Positions 35,988 to 46,877 of a DNA stretch of 64,000 bases are shown here, in pieces (positions within the stretch are counted from its first letter, which is position 1; the number at the start of each line of letters is the position of its first letter). A program made the translations under genes and the position numbers. This DNA comes from JAHZKN01 sp965250205. Lineage in GTDB: Bacteria; Pseudomonadota; Alphaproteobacteria; Rhizobiales; Hyphomicrobiaceae. The notes below the pieces were generated by a model that saw only the letters and a program-made list of their open reading frames with translations, was not told the origin of the DNA and did not search any database. Location: positions 1 through 64,000 of the forward strand of contig CBDFNK010000009.1 in assembly GCA_965250205.1 (NCBI GenBank), in the 5' to 3' direction.

Positions 35988-37094
35988 TCATGATGCGGCT
36001 TTGGAAAGTCCGGAAAAGACGCTGAGGATCAGCGATTTGCGGTCCAGGTTAAGGCTCAAGGTCTCGGCCCGTTCGCGGACCCCTCTTTCCCATAGCTCAG
36101 CCCAACTGGCAACCGTGACGGCGCTGATCAAGCGGCCTGCAAGCGCAATGTCGCGATCAGAACCAACACCGGTGGCCTGCGCTTTGGTCAAGGTCGCGAT
36201 GCGTTGAAAAATGAGGTCGGTTGCCAGTTGAAATTTCTGTTCTTGTCCTGGAGCAGAAACATCCTCAGCAAAGGTCCGGACATCAGGCCAATTGATATTT
36301 GGCAATGACGCCATCAACCGGTCTATTCGCTTGACGAGCGCCTCCCCCTCTTGGTCACCAAGCACTAGGGCGCGGCCTACAGACCCCAGGGAAACCTGTT
36401 CAATGTGCATGACCCTGTCCGGCAACAGTGTGGTCTGAACGCCATCTTCGCGGGCCAGTAAAGCTTGATTGATGGCCTTGGAAAACGACCCACTCGCCAA
36501 GGGCTCAAACGCCAATGTGCGACATCGCGAACGTATCGTGGCCAACAGTCTTCCTGGTTGGGGTGCAACCAACAAAAATATGGTTTGGCGCGGTGGCTCT
36601 TCAAGCACTTTTAACAACGCGTTGGCGGCTGCATTGTTGAGATCATTGGCGCTATCAATAAGCACGACACGCCAACTGCCAACATCTGCCGTTTTGCCAA
36701 CAAACGGGCGCAGTTTGCGCACTTCATCGACGGGAATGGTTGTGGTGAACTTTTTTGTTTTAGGATCATGAAATCGTCGGATCACAAGCAGGCGAGGATG
36801 CGAGAGATTGGCAATGAGGCGCACGCTTTGCTCACCACCCAAATCGCCTGCACCCCCTTCAGCCAACAGCATCCGCGCGGCTTTATAAGCAAACGTTGCT
36901 TTGCCAATACCGGCCGGCCCGCTCAGCAACCAGGCATGGTGTAATCGTCCGGATTGGGCGGCGTCCTGGAACACCTGCCAAGGCCGCTCATGTCCAAACA
37001 GGTCCACCGTATGGCGGGGATGGGGGAAATCAGCCAGACGATCCGCTTCTGGCAGATCATCTTGTCCGTCGATTTCAACTACAGAACGCGCCAT
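35988..37094 (-). CDS. holB: DNA polymerase III subunit delta-prime
   Basis: Part of the clamp loader. 368 residues from ATG 37094, which overlaps the tmk stop (ATGA); the longer frame to 37139 runs back into tmk. It has the P-loop LSGPAGIGKATFAY near residue 47, a sensor region KVLEEPPRQTIFLLVA and AAA+ domain helices. The usual tmk-holB coupling supports the call. Confidence 0.93.
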   Translation of the reverse strand: MARSVVEIDGQDDLPEADRLADFPHPRHTVDLFGHERPWQVFQDAAQSGRLHHAWLLSGPAGIGKATFAYKAARMLLAEGGAGDLGGEQSVRLIANLSHPRLLVIRRFHDPKTKKFTTTIPVDEVRKLRPFVGKTADVGSWRVVLIDSANDLNNAAANALLKVLEEPPRQTIFLLVAPQPGRLLATIRSRCRTLAFEPLASGSFSKAINQALLAREDGVQTTLLPDRVMHIEQVSLGSVGRALVLGDQEGEALVKRIDRLMASLPNINWPDVRTFAEDVSAPGQEQKFQLATDLIFQRIATLTKAQATGVGSDRDIALAGRLISAVTVASWAELWERGVRERAETLSLNLDRKSLILSVFSGLSKAAS

Positions 37095-37768
37095 CAATTG
37101 CGCTCCCTCGGTCGCAGTCGATCTTTGACTACGGTCCAAATATTGTCACTTATTGCATCGGCGTATCGATTACCGTCGATAATGGTGCAGCGTCCTGGAT
37201 TGTTCGCGGCGATGTCTAAAAATCCGCGCCGGAGCGCTTCGTGGAAAGCAACAGCACGGCCTTCAAACCGATCAGGATGAGCCGCCTGGTCTTTTTTGCC
37301 ATTCTGTTTTGAAGTTCGACGCACATCGGCGCGTTGCATACCAATTTTGGGATCCAAATCAATCATCAACGTCAAGTCAGGCTGAGTTTCAGCTACGACC
37401 AGCGCATCCAGTGCATCAATGGTTTTAGAATCAAGCGCGCCCGCTGTGCCTTGGTAGGCGCGGGTTGAATCGGCAAACCGATCACAAATGACCCAGCACC
37501 CTTTTACCAATGCGGGACGGATTAAGGTTTCAAGGTGATCCGCCCTGGCGGCATAAAATAACAGCGCTTCACTGAGCGCTGAATGTTCTGGCGTCGTGGC
37601 ATCCAGCAGCACCTCGCGCAGGTGTTCGCCAAACGGACTACCACCAGGTTCGCGTGTCATGACAACATCAAGCCCCAAGGCGCGCAATCGGGCTGCGAGC
37701 AAATCGGCCTGTGTGGATTTGCCAGCCCCTTCCCCGCCTTCCAATGTAATGAATTTGCCGTTGGCCAT
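37094..37768 (-). CDS. tmk: Thymidylate kinase
   Basis: Phosphorylates dTMP to dTDP. 224 residues from ATG 37768 (MANGKFITLEGGEGAGKST); the in-frame start at 37831 adds a non-conserved stretch. The P-loop GGEGAGKSTQ, the DR motif region ICDRFADSTRAYQG and LTLMIDLDPKIGM are present. It follows dacC with a 120-base gap. Confidence 0.96.
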   Translation of the reverse strand: MANGKFITLEGGEGAGKSTQADLLAARLRALGLDVVMTREPGGSPFGEHLREVLLDATTPEHSALSEALLFYAARADHLETLIRPALVKGCWVICDRFADSTRAYQGTAGALDSKTIDALDALVVAETQPDLTLMIDLDPKIGMQRADVRRTSKQNGKKDQAAHPDRFEGRAVAFHEALRRGFLDIAANNPGRCTIIDGNRYADAISDNIWTVVKDRLRPRERN

Positions 37769-37890
37769 ATGTGTACGTGTTGTTGTTTCGGTTGCAGGCC
37801 ATCCTAACATGGCATGGCACGGTGGGCGCACACGGGATGCCGAAGCGTGACAATCACGCCAGTGCGCAATGATCGGGGATGAGCCAGATG

Positions 37891-39120
37891 TTAAGGCTTG
37901 CCGGACAGGGCATCAAGAGGCAGCAGGTCGAGAGCCAGATAGAGCAGTGAATCAAAGCCTTGGCGGATAAACGTGGCCTTTGAGACATCCTCTTTGGCAT
38001 ACAGCGGGACTTCACTGACCGCACTCGTTGAGCTTGTCACCCTGAGCTTGGCAATCTTCTGGCCCTTTGCAATCGGCGGTTTGATCGGCCCCTGATAAAC
38101 AATCTCGCCTTTGAGTTTTTGGTTGGCAGGATAGCGCGGCAGGATCACTTCCAACGGGCCTTTCGATATCAATGGCACATACATTGAGCTGCCGCCCCAG
38201 ACCCGCGCGTAGCCAATGTCGGCATCAGCCTCAAATAGTTTGAACTTCGCAAACGCGCGATAACCCCATGATAAAAGCTTGCGCGCTTCGGACTTGCGTT
38301 CTGCAGCTGTTTTAAGATCCATCACAACGCCAATCAAGCGACGCCCATCATTGACGCCCGAGAATACCAATCCATAACCCGCTTCGCTGGTGTGACCGGT
38401 TTTAAGACCATCAACGCCTAAGTCTGCGCTCAACAATGGATTGCGATTGTAAAACTTGTGACGACGATATTTAAACAAGCGTTCGGCAAAAACCGGATAG
38501 TACTCTGGATAGGTTTTGATCAAATGCGTAGCAAGATTGGCAAGCTCACGCGCTGTCATCAGGTGACCTTGTTCATCAAGCCCGGTGGCATTTGCAAATG
38601 TTGATTTGGTCAAACCGATGTGGCGCGCCTCTGCATTCATGCGTACAGCAAATGCGGCCTCGGTACCTGACATCGCTTCGGCCACAGCAATACACGCATC
38701 ATTGCCAGACTGAATCATAATGCCTTTCATCAGATCTTCAACAGTCGCCATTTTGTTGACCGGCACAAACATGGCAGACGTACCCGACGGCGCACCGCCC
38801 TTGCGCCATGCGTTGACGCTCATCACAAATTTATCGCTGAGACTGATGGTACCGTCTTTGATGGCTTTGAAGAGCACAGCAAGCGTCATCAGTTTGCTCA
38901 TACTTGCGGGCGGGGCCAATGCATCAGCATTTTTTTGGTAAAGGATGGCGCCTGAATTGTAATCAATCAAAATGGCGCTTTTTGCTTTGGTGGCATATCC
39001 AGACTGAGCAGTGGCAGGCAGCGTGCTCATGGCTATGGCGAGAATAAACATCCCTATAAGCCCGAACCAATAGCGGTACGAAACAGTTGGTCTATGGCCA
39101 ACCAACAAAGATCGGTTCAC
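37891..39120 (-). CDS. dacC: D-alanyl-D-alanine carboxypeptidase (PBP5/6-type)
   Basis: A periplasmic low-molecular-weight penicillin-binding protein that trims pentapeptides. 409 codons from GTG 39120. A signal helix (LIGMFILAIAMSTLPATAQS) precedes the active-site SMSKLM near residue 73, the SGN triad member QSGNDA and KTGHTSEAGYG. A PBP5 C-terminal beta domain follows, and the last 25 residues form an amphipathic helix suited to membrane docking. The symbol is by family (dacA/dacC/dacF are not separable here). Confidence 0.92.
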   Translation of the reverse strand: MNRSLLVGHRPTVSYRYWFGLIGMFILAIAMSTLPATAQSGYATKAKSAILIDYNSGAILYQKNADALAPPASMSKLMTLAVLFKAIKDGTISLSDKFVMSVNAWRKGGAPSGTSAMFVPVNKMATVEDLMKGIMIQSGNDACIAVAEAMSGTEAAFAVRMNAEARHIGLTKSTFANATGLDEQGHLMTARELANLATHLIKTYPEYYPVFAERLFKYRRHKFYNRNPLLSADLGVDGLKTGHTSEAGYGLVFSGVNDGRRLIGVVMDLKTAAERKSEARKLLSWGYRAFAKFKLFEADADIGYARVWGGSSMYVPLISKGPLEVILPRYPANQKLKGEIVYQGPIKPPIAKGQKIAKLRVTSSTSAVSEVPLYAKEDVSKATFIRQGFDSLLYLALDLLPLDALSGKP

Positions 39121-39283
39121 GACGGCACCACCCCAGGGTTAAAATTTCAGGATGGCTGGATTATCGAAGGTTCGCTGGGGTTGTGTCAACCAAAGACTCC
39201 GTCTCTGCACCCACCAATGTGGGCAGATGTCGGTGGCTGGCACAACAACGCACAATGACTTACATCTACTGTTTGACTCACTC

Positions 39284-39375
39284 CTTCGCAGAAAAGCAAG
39301 CCCGGCCTTCGCAGAAAAGCAAGCCCGGCCTTCGCAGAAAAGCAAGCCCGGCCTTCGCAGAAAAGCAAGCCCGGC
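39284..39375. repeat. Four perfect tandem copies of a 23-bp unit
   Basis: Units at 39284-39306, 39307-39329, 39330-39352 and 39353-39375 are identical and directly adjacent, each running from CTTCGCAGAAAAGC to AGCCCGGC. The unit length is not a multiple of three, and the array lies between dacC and rlpA (which read the same way), so it is non-coding. There are no unique spacers, so this is a simple tandem repeat and not a CRISPR array. Confidence 0.95.
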
Positions 39376-39410
39376 TGCCTACATAACACAAAAAGAGGCC
39401 CGTCTAATTT

Positions 39411-40238
39411 CTAGCGACCCAGGCCCTGGCGATAACGATGCGGATCCCACCCTTGTTGTGCTTGGGCCTGTTGCACTGGAGGCTGTTGCGACCTCGCGAA
39501 GCGCTGTGGGGCTTGGTAGCGCGTTCGGCCAAGATTTTGCTGTCGCCGGGCACGGGCTAAAGCAACGCTGTGCGGCTGGTTCCAATTTTGAGCGGCTAGA
39601 AATTTGCGTTCGTGGGCGTCATTGCCATCGAGCGGCGCTGGACCTGCATACTGCACACGAACTTTGCCGACGCCGGATCGCTCCATACCAAGTGCGCGTG
39701 CTGTGGCCCGAGATAAATCAATGATACGATTACCGGCATAGGGTCCGCGATCGTTGATGCGGACAAGCACAGTACGACCATTGATCTGATTGGTAACATA
39801 GGCATAACTAGGCAGCGGCAACGTCTTATGCGCCGCTGTCAGTGCGTTCATGTCATAGGTTTCACCGTTTGCAGTAAGACGGGAATGAAAGTCGCTGCCA
39901 TACCAAGATGCAATGCCGATACGGTTGTAGCTCGGGTCTTCATGCGGCGTGTACCAGCGCCCGCCAATTTTGTAAGGCGAGCCAACCTTTCTATAGCCAC
40001 CACCTTTCGGCAACGAACTGAATCGGCGCGGACTGGCACTGACGCCAAGTGTCGGCGAAACTTTAGGCGCCAGCACATTTCTTAGTCGTGGTGCACGCTC
40101 AGAACCTGAGCAACCGCTTGCCAAGCCGGCAACGCATAACGCCAACAGTGTTGGGCCATAAACCCATGTGCCTAAGGAGGTTTTCAGCGCCCGCACCCGC
40201 GCTATGGCCGGGCTACGCCCGTCATCTGATCCAGTCAT
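39411..40238 (-). CDS. rlpA: RlpA-like septal ring lytic transglycosylase
   Basis: An outer-membrane lipoprotein with a double-psi beta-barrel acting on denuded glycan strands. 275 codons. The lipobox is LASGC after a hydrophobic stretch near residue 43. The barrel has IASWYGSDFHSRLTANGE, the AAHKTLP segment and VRINDRGPY with the catalytic Asp, then IIDLSRATARALGM. A Gln/Ala/Arg-rich tail replaces a SPOR domain. Confidence 0.93.
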   Translation of the reverse strand: MTGSDDGRSPAIARVRALKTSLGTWVYGPTLLALCVAGLASGCSGSERAPRLRNVLAPKVSPTLGVSASPRRFSSLPKGGGYRKVGSPYKIGGRWYTPHEDPSYNRIGIASWYGSDFHSRLTANGETYDMNALTAAHKTLPLPSYAYVTNQINGRTVLVRINDRGPYAGNRIIDLSRATARALGMERSGVGKVRVQYAGPAPLDGNDAHERKFLAAQNWNQPHSVALARARRQQNLGRTRYQAPQRFARSQQPPVQQAQAQQGWDPHRYRQGLGR

Positions 40239-40565
40239 CTGCCTTTACCCTTTAAGGGCCCGCTTTTGATGCGAGCTTTCCTCACGTCCAGCTCACATCT
40301 GATGTCTTATTTCGACACCTTGACCCAAGCTCGACCAAAATATGACAGAGGGACGTTGAAATCCCCTTAAAGGCCGGTCTGACGTGCCGCAGACTGGCCC
40401 TGTTGAGCTTGGCACCAGGATTGGATTGGGTCCCGGCCCGTTGGCCTCATTTATTGGGACGTCTCAAGTTGCCTATGCGTCCCGATTGACCAACCTGTCC
40501 CGCGACCCAATCCCGCTCTGGCGCTTTGGCGCAAAGCTTGTTAGGGCGTCGGGCAGATGACATCA
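40239..40565. other. Intergenic region between rlpA and tRNA-Ser
   Basis: 327 bases with no gene. It carries several GC palindromes (for example around CTTTGGCGCAAAG just before the tRNA). It should hold the rlpA promoter on minus and the tRNA promoter on plus, but I cannot place either with confidence. Confidence 0.4.
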
Positions 40566-42188
<1,623 letters not shown>

Positions 42189-42192
<4 letters not shown>

Positions 42193-42590
42193 GTCTCCTC
42201 ACTTTCCCGGTGCGCAAGTGATGTTTCGTCTTCCGCATCGATTGTTGTTTTTTGTTGTTTTGGATGAGGTGAGTTTAGCATAGACCGGAGTTCTTCCGGC
42301 AGATAGTTTTCAATTTCATCCCGAGATGTTTCACCGTCGATTTTAAAATCGCAATCGACGCTTTGATCGATTTGCTGGAACGGATGCACACCAAATCCGA
42401 GGGATGCAAACTCCACAATGATGCTCCAAAGCGCAGTAATGAACTCGCGCTTTTCGTCTTCAGTTAGATCCGCCTCTTCCAATAATTGCTCATACTTTTC
42501 GTAATCGATCTGCAAAATTGGTTCGCCGGTTGTTTCTTTGGTCAGCCGGAGGGCCGAACAAAATTCGTTAGGGGTGTCGTTTTTGTTCAT
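42189..42590 (-). CDS. Small acidic protein coupled to the serine recombinase
   Basis: 133 codons, strongly acidic and helical, preceded by GGAAGGAGG. I do not recognise a family. It ends within the recombinase start (ATGA), so the two are made together; a role as excision or directionality partner is an inference from position only. It has its own promoter-like sequence upstream (42633-42662). Confidence 0.75.
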
Positions 42591-42629
42591 CTTGACCTCC
42601 TTCCAGTTTTAGGTAGAGAACAAAGTAAG

Positions 42630-42662
42630 AACATCTTATGTTAAAACAGTAAGCAATTGCAA
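42630..42662 (-). promoter_or_regulatory. Predicted sigma-70 promoter with overlapping dyad for the recombinase operon
   Basis: On the minus strand, TTGCAA (42657-42662) and TAAGAT (42633-42638) are separated by 18 bases in an AT-rich gap, about 45 bases before the 42590 start codon. A small dyad AACAT-CTT-ATGTT (42630-42642) covers the -10 and could be a repressor site. Confidence 0.45.
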
Positions 42663-42764
42663 GAATTATTTTTATACTGACTTATGGAAATACCATTGTA
42701 TTCAGGATGTTATGGCATCGCACGTGTTTCAAACATGCGCTGTCAAAGACGGTCAAACATAAGG

Positions 42765-43430
42765 CTACCGCCGTCTAGACGGCAGTCTTGCAGCTGTCTT
42801 TTGCGGGGCGTTTTCTTTGGCTTTTTGCCGGACATCTTTTTCCGCATCGATCTGCGGGCGGTAATAGGTTTCATCAAGCCGTGCGCCCCATTCTTTCCAG
42901 CTCATGCCGTCATCACCCTGTTGGACGTTAAAGGCCTCAATCATGAGTTTCTTGGCGTGGTTGTCCGTGAAGCCCAACTCGTCAGCAAGAGTTTGGGCTT
43001 TTTCTGCCACGCTACGGTGAAAGGCGATCTTATCGCCATTGGCCATGCGCACTTCAATCTCATGGGCATTGACAAGTGCCATATCTCTGAGGTTTTCGGG
43101 CTGTGTTTCTTCACGCGCCTTTAATTTTTCGCGCAATTGATTCATGGTTTGACCGGTCCGCTCTTTAAAAAGATCACGGACCGTGCCTTCCAGTTTGCGC
43201 GCATCCATATTTTCTGATCGCGCCATGGCATAGGCGTAGTCTTGCAGCTTATCTTTGAAAGACCCGCTACGATAAATTTCTCGCTCAATGACTCTGGTGA
43301 TGGCTATCGCCTCATCAAATTGCGGATCGGTCAAAAGCCTGCCGGAAAAAGTCTCACGGGCTGCGCTCAATTCATTGTCAGACTTGTTCTTGGTTATTTC
43401 ATCCAGTTCAAGGGTAGTGGTATCGGTCAT
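42765..43430 (-). CDS. Helical protein of the transfer operon, unknown function
   Basis: 221 codons, highly charged and almost entirely predicted helical, with a basic tail ending AARLPSRRR. No motif recognised. It is the last gene of the run that starts with the SprT-like gene. Its charge pattern would suit a DNA- or protein-binding accessory protein of conjugation, but nothing proves that. Confidence 0.75.
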   Translation of the reverse strand: MTDTTTLELDEITKNKSDNELSAARETFSGRLLTDPQFDEAIAITRVIEREIYRSGSFKDKLQDYAYAMARSENMDARKLEGTVRDLFKERTGQTMNQLREKLKAREETQPENLRDMALVNAHEIEVRMANGDKIAFHRSVAEKAQTLADELGFTDNHAKKLMIEAFNVQQGDDGMSWKEWGARLDETYYRPQIDAEKDVRQKAKENAPQKTAARLPSRRR

Positions 43431-43458
43431 GGGTTTGGTCTCCCTGTAGTGTTACGTG

Positions 43459-43965
43459 TTAACGGCGGCGCAATCGAACGCCAGCGCGATCCAGTGTTGA
43501 GGGGTGCCTTGGCAAATCAGACGCATCCTGCTCGGTGGCGCGGGCAAAGTCTTTTTCAAGTGTGTCTGAAGCTGATTGTTTCCGAGCGTTTGTTTGTATG
43601 GCTTCAAGCGCGCGCGTTTCCTGAATATCAAACCGGCTCATGGCATTGAGATGGGCAAAGCGAACTTCGCGCTCGGCACGAAATCTCAACGCACTTTTGT
43701 TAAAGCGGTCTTGACCGAACGCGGGGTGGGTGAGGTCTTTATTCGCAGCGCCTGCCTTGTTCATTAGCCGTAAGACCGCTTCATCGACGCGGCTCGCGTA
43801 ATTTTGTTGGTAGTTGGAAACTGCTTTACGCCGAGATGTATCAAAGCGTTTGATCACATTGAGTGCTTTGATACGGTCTTCCCGAGTGAAGGCCTCATCT
43901 GCCAGCAGTCTGAGACCGGCCAGATGAAACGTTTGTTTCAAATCCTGTTTTATGTCAGCCGACAT
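43459..43965 (-). CDS. Basic helical protein of the transfer operon, unknown function
   Basis: 168 residues from ATG 43965, chosen because GAGGAGG lies right before it; the frame is open to 44094. Arg-rich, helical, ending AGVRLRRR, much like the tail of the next gene. It overlaps the upstream gene by 11 bases. No family recognised. Confidence 0.75.
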   Translation of the reverse strand: MSADIKQDLKQTFHLAGLRLLADEAFTREDRIKALNVIKRFDTSRRKAVSNYQQNYASRVDEAVLRLMNKAGAANKDLTHPAFGQDRFNKSALRFRAEREVRFAHLNAMSRFDIQETRALEAIQTNARKQSASDTLEKDFARATEQDASDLPRHPSTLDRAGVRLRRR

Positions 43966-44251
43966 GGTTTGGTCCTCCTCTTTGGAAGAAACGAATAAGT
44001 TGGCACTGGCCATGCGTTGGGTGATGAACGGTAAAAGCCCCATTTGGGCCAAGATACGTGCAGCGCAGATAGAAACGATCAGCGAATGGATCAAACCCCT
44101 GGCCCTCTTGCCGAAGGCGAGGATCAGATATGTCGCGCCAGGAATAGGACCATCTCAGATGCGGTAGGCCGTAAATGACCGTAGCCAAATAAATGGCGGT
44201 CGGAACGATCAACCACAGCGCATAGCTCAGACGAAGAAAGCGTACTCTCAT
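43955..44251 (-). CDS. Small single-pass membrane protein next to the coupling ATPase
   Basis: 98 codons: one membrane helix (LSYALWLIVPTAIYLATVIYG without its flanks) at residues 8-27, then a short external domain with YLRCTYLGPNGAFTV and a second cysteine 12 residues later. The start overlaps the coupling-protein stop by 4 bases (ATGA). Such tight coupling suggests it works with that ATPase, perhaps as its membrane anchor. Confidence 0.8.
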   Translation of the reverse strand: MRVRFLRLSYALWLIVPTAIYLATVIYGLPHLRWSYSWRDISDPRLRQEGQGFDPFADRFYLRCTYLGPNGAFTVHHPTHGQCQLIRFFQRGGPNHVG

Positions 44252-45657
44252 GCCGCGTCCTCCACCTTTTGTGGTGCAGGCAGAGTTACAATTGGTGCTG
44301 GCTCTAAACGGCCGCCTTCAAGCGGGTTGTCTTCAAGGTCAAAGCAATATGGTGCAATCTGGTTTTGTCTGATCTTCTTGGCGTGGATAAAGCCGATATC
44401 CTTGATATGGATGATCTGCTCATCACCCGGAAGTTTCATTAATTCTTCGGGCGTAAAGAGACGTTCTCTCACCGTTGCCAGGTTGGCGCTGAATTCCACG
44501 CGGTCAGAAGAATAGCCCCGGCTGTGACTGACATGCAGCGCATCGCCAATGGCTTTTGAAACACGTTCGGCTTCAACAAAGGACGAAAACCCGAACCACT
44601 GTTTGATCACCGCGTTTTCTTCAATAGTGAGGGTTTCTTTCTCACCATATTTACGTTCAATTTCTGAGCGCGATTGCGCAACCATATGCACATTACCGCC
44701 ATAGGCCCGCATGGTGGTCAGACGCGATACCAATTCTTTGAGCGGCGCGTTGGTAAATTCATCAAGGATGAAATCAACAACCAGACCTTTTGTACCGAGC
44801 AACGCTTCCATGAAGGATTGCAGGTGAAGCGCGAAATACGGCCCCAAACGCTCCATATGCCTCTGCGGCCCAACCAGAAACACAACATAGTTCTGTTCCA
44901 GCAATTCCAGATGCGTGAGATCAGCGTCAGCGCCTGCAAAATGAAGCGGGCTTCCAGCAGAAAACACCCGAAGCGCTTTGAGGATCGCACCGCGATGCTG
45001 ACTAAAATGCTCGGGGCTTTTTTGCATTTCTTCGGTATGGATCGCCAAAGATTTTAGAGCCGGATCTCTATGTCCTTTGTTGATCGTGATCGCTGCATTC
45101 AAGAGTTTTGGATCAGATAAAAGACTCCACACCGCGCCCGGATAAACATCTCTCCCGGGACTACCAAGAATGGCCAGCTGACCAAACTCAGCCAGTGTGC
45201 GAGGTTCATCGCGCCAATAGGCATTGCGTTGATCACGCGGCGGCTCTTCGATCAAGGCGTTATTGGCATTGTCTGTCGCAAAAACCAGTTCGCCTTTTTG
45301 TGCTTTATGCGCCGCAATGACCCCGCCATAGGGATTGAGATCAATGCGATAGGGGTTTTCACGGCCAAGAATTTTAAAGTCATCAATGATCGCAATCTTG
45401 CGGCCATAGCCGGCGCACATCGCAGCACATTGCGCCGCGATCTCACCGTCTTTGACATCGGTGATAATGATTGTGCGTCTGTTATCAGCCAACATTGATT
45501 GCAGCCAGGGCAGCGCGCCGCAGGTTGTCTTGCCACCTCCCGCAGCAGAAAGAAGCAAAGAGTGTGAGGGCTTGGGTTCATAGATGGGGCGTCCCTGCAT
45601 TGTCAGTCCAAGCAACCGGCGACCGGCTTTGGTCTTGTGATTGGTGTCACCCATCAA
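44248..45657 (-). CDS. TraG/VirD4-type coupling ATPase lacking a membrane anchor
   Basis: 469 codons. The P-loop SAAGGGKTTCGALPW is at residues 37-51, Walker B is VVDFILDEFTN near residue 287, and the later MVAQSRSEIERKYGE and IKQWFGFSS segments are typical of conjugative coupling proteins, which pump relaxase-DNA to the secretion channel. Family members normally begin with two membrane helices; here the P-loop comes only about 35 residues after the start and no helix precedes it. Small membrane proteins encoded on both sides overlap it (4 and 11 bases) and could supply the anchor. Confidence 0.9.
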   Translation of the reverse strand: MMGDTNHKTKAGRRLLGLTMQGRPIYEPKPSHSLLLSAAGGGKTTCGALPWLQSMLADNRRTIIITDVKDGEIAAQCAAMCAGYGRKIAIIDDFKILGRENPYRIDLNPYGGVIAAHKAQKGELVFATDNANNALIEEPPRDQRNAYWRDEPRTLAEFGQLAILGSPGRDVYPGAVWSLLSDPKLLNAAITINKGHRDPALKSLAIHTEEMQKSPEHFSQHRGAILKALRVFSAGSPLHFAGADADLTHLELLEQNYVVFLVGPQRHMERLGPYFALHLQSFMEALLGTKGLVVDFILDEFTNAPLKELVSRLTTMRAYGGNVHMVAQSRSEIERKYGEKETLTIEENAVIKQWFGFSSFVEAERVSKAIGDALHVSHSRGYSSDRVEFSANLATVRERLFTPEELMKLPGDEQIIHIKDIGFIHAKKIRQNQIAPYCFDLEDNPLEGGRLEPAPIVTLPAPQKVEDAA

Positions 45658-45955
45658 TCACACCCGCTTTCGACAGGGCTTCATCGGAAGCCATATCGGC
45701 ATTCTTTTGCGGTTTGGCCCGGGCCTCATAATCGCTAAGAGACTTATCGCGCAGATAAAGCGCGACCATCGCTTTAAGAGCCTCGACAACTGACGCAGCA
45801 GCTACGACAGCCATAAAAATGCTGAGCAGGCCAAAGCCCCAATATTTAGGCTCACTTGGCCATGACCACCAGGCGATGGAGCCACACAATGCTGCGTTTA
45901 AAAACAACCCATTGATGCGAAAGTTGATGCCGGTTGAGCGTTGGAACTCTTTCAT
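45647..45955 (-). CDS. Small two-pass membrane protein of the transfer operon
   Basis: 102 codons with two hydrophobic helices (about 14-30 and 38-65) and a soluble acidic C-terminal tail. It overlaps the coupling ATPase start by 11 bases and the upstream gene by 4. No family recognised. Position suggests a partner of the ATPase at the membrane. Confidence 0.78.
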   Translation of the reverse strand: MKEFQRSTGINFRINGLFLNAALCGSIAWWSWPSEPKYWGFGLLSIFMAVVAAASVVEALKAMVALYLRDKSLSDYEARAKPQKNADMASDEALSKAGVIDG

Positions 45956-46329
45956 GCATTGATCTCCCTATGTGTGCGTTTTCGGATTTCATCAACAATG
46001 GCGCGGCGAATATCTTGCAGCGATTTTGTGTTGCCCCACACCGCACCGGCCAGCTCTGTTCCTTTGGTTTCGCGGGAAATCAGTTTGAGTTGGCCAATGA
46101 CTTGCCCGGCAATGAGCAACAGCGCAGCAATGCTAAGGAGAACCATAAGCTCGATGAGATAGAGCAGGTCGTAAAACCCAACGGCAAAAGCCAGTGCGCC
46201 GCCTGCAAAGAGGGAGGTCGCAATCAAGAAGGGGCGGCGCACGCTCACGACAGAAAGATTCTCAAGAATATAGGAATCGCGGTGGGTATTGACCGCGCCG
46301 TTTTCTATTCTGACAAAGCCAATAATCAT
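45952..46329 (-). CDS. Membrane protein of the transfer operon (beta-strand N-domain plus two helices)
   Basis: 125 residues from ATG 46329. A short N-domain (GFVRIENGAVNTHRDSYIL) looks like a small beta unit exposed to the cytoplasm; two membrane helices follow (about 40-58 and 62-85), then a basic tail. The N-domain is reminiscent of DUF6232-type proteins, but I cannot confirm that. Start 6 bases after the upstream stop. Confidence 0.75.
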   Translation of the reverse strand: MIIGFVRIENGAVNTHRDSYILENLSVVSVRRPFLIATSLFAGGALAFAVGFYDLLYLIELMVLLSIAALLLIAGQVIGQLKLISRETKGTELAGAVWGNTKSLQDIRRAIVDEIRKRTHREINA

Positions 46330-46334
46330 GAGCC

Positions 46335-46877
46335 TTACTCCAAAACCGTGGCGAGTGCTTTGCAAGCAGGGGCGTGCAAAGCTGCATTCAAGTGACTATC
46401 CAGATTGCGAATGGCAGCAGGTGTGATAAGGCGCGCCGATCCTGCATAAAGCCCGATGGCGATGCGTTTGTTTTCTGTGAGATGAGAAATGGCGCAATCA
46501 CACCTTGAAGTGGCTTGGCCCATGGCGGACTGAAGGCGTGACGCTTTGGCTTGTCGCAAGACCTCTGCTTGTTGGCGTTTCATATCCAGCATATTGCAGG
46601 CCGCATCACCGCCAAATGTCCGCATAAGCTCTCTCATGCGAGAGTCCATTGAACCTAAGATCATGTCGCAACTCATTGCCGGTGGCTCAGTCTGTGTACC
46701 GGCATGGGACCGCACCTCTTCGTGAACGGTTTGTTCGCATCGAGACGCCCATCCTGATTTCTCGACGGTGCGCTCAATAACAAGCGGACCGGTTACAAAC
46801 ATCGACCCGGCAGCATAAAGAATGAGCGCAAAGACCGCACCGCCACCGGCGGTGGCAGATTGCTGATCAATGAACAT
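46335..46877 (-). CDS. Periplasmic, cysteine-rich protein with N-terminal membrane anchor
   Basis: 180 residues from ATG 46877, preceded by GGGAGG. One helix (GGGAVFALILYAAGSMFV) at residues 9-26, then a domain with at least six cysteines (CEQ, SCDM, ACNM, RCDC, PACK), which suggests disulfides in the periplasm. The start overlaps the upstream stop by 11 bases. No family recognised. Confidence 0.75.
   Translation of the reverse strand: MFIDQQSATAGGGAVFALILYAAGSMFVTGPLVIERTVEKSGWASRCEQTVHEEVRSHAGTQTEPPAMSCDMILGSMDSRMRELMRTFGGDAACNMLDMKRQQAEVLRQAKASRLQSAMGQATSRCDCAISHLTENKRIAIGLYAGSARLITPAAIRNLDSHLNAALHAPACKALATVLE

Noticed and set aside
39284..39375. Possible CRISPR array
   Set aside because: The repeats are directly adjacent with no unique spacers, and no cas genes are present.
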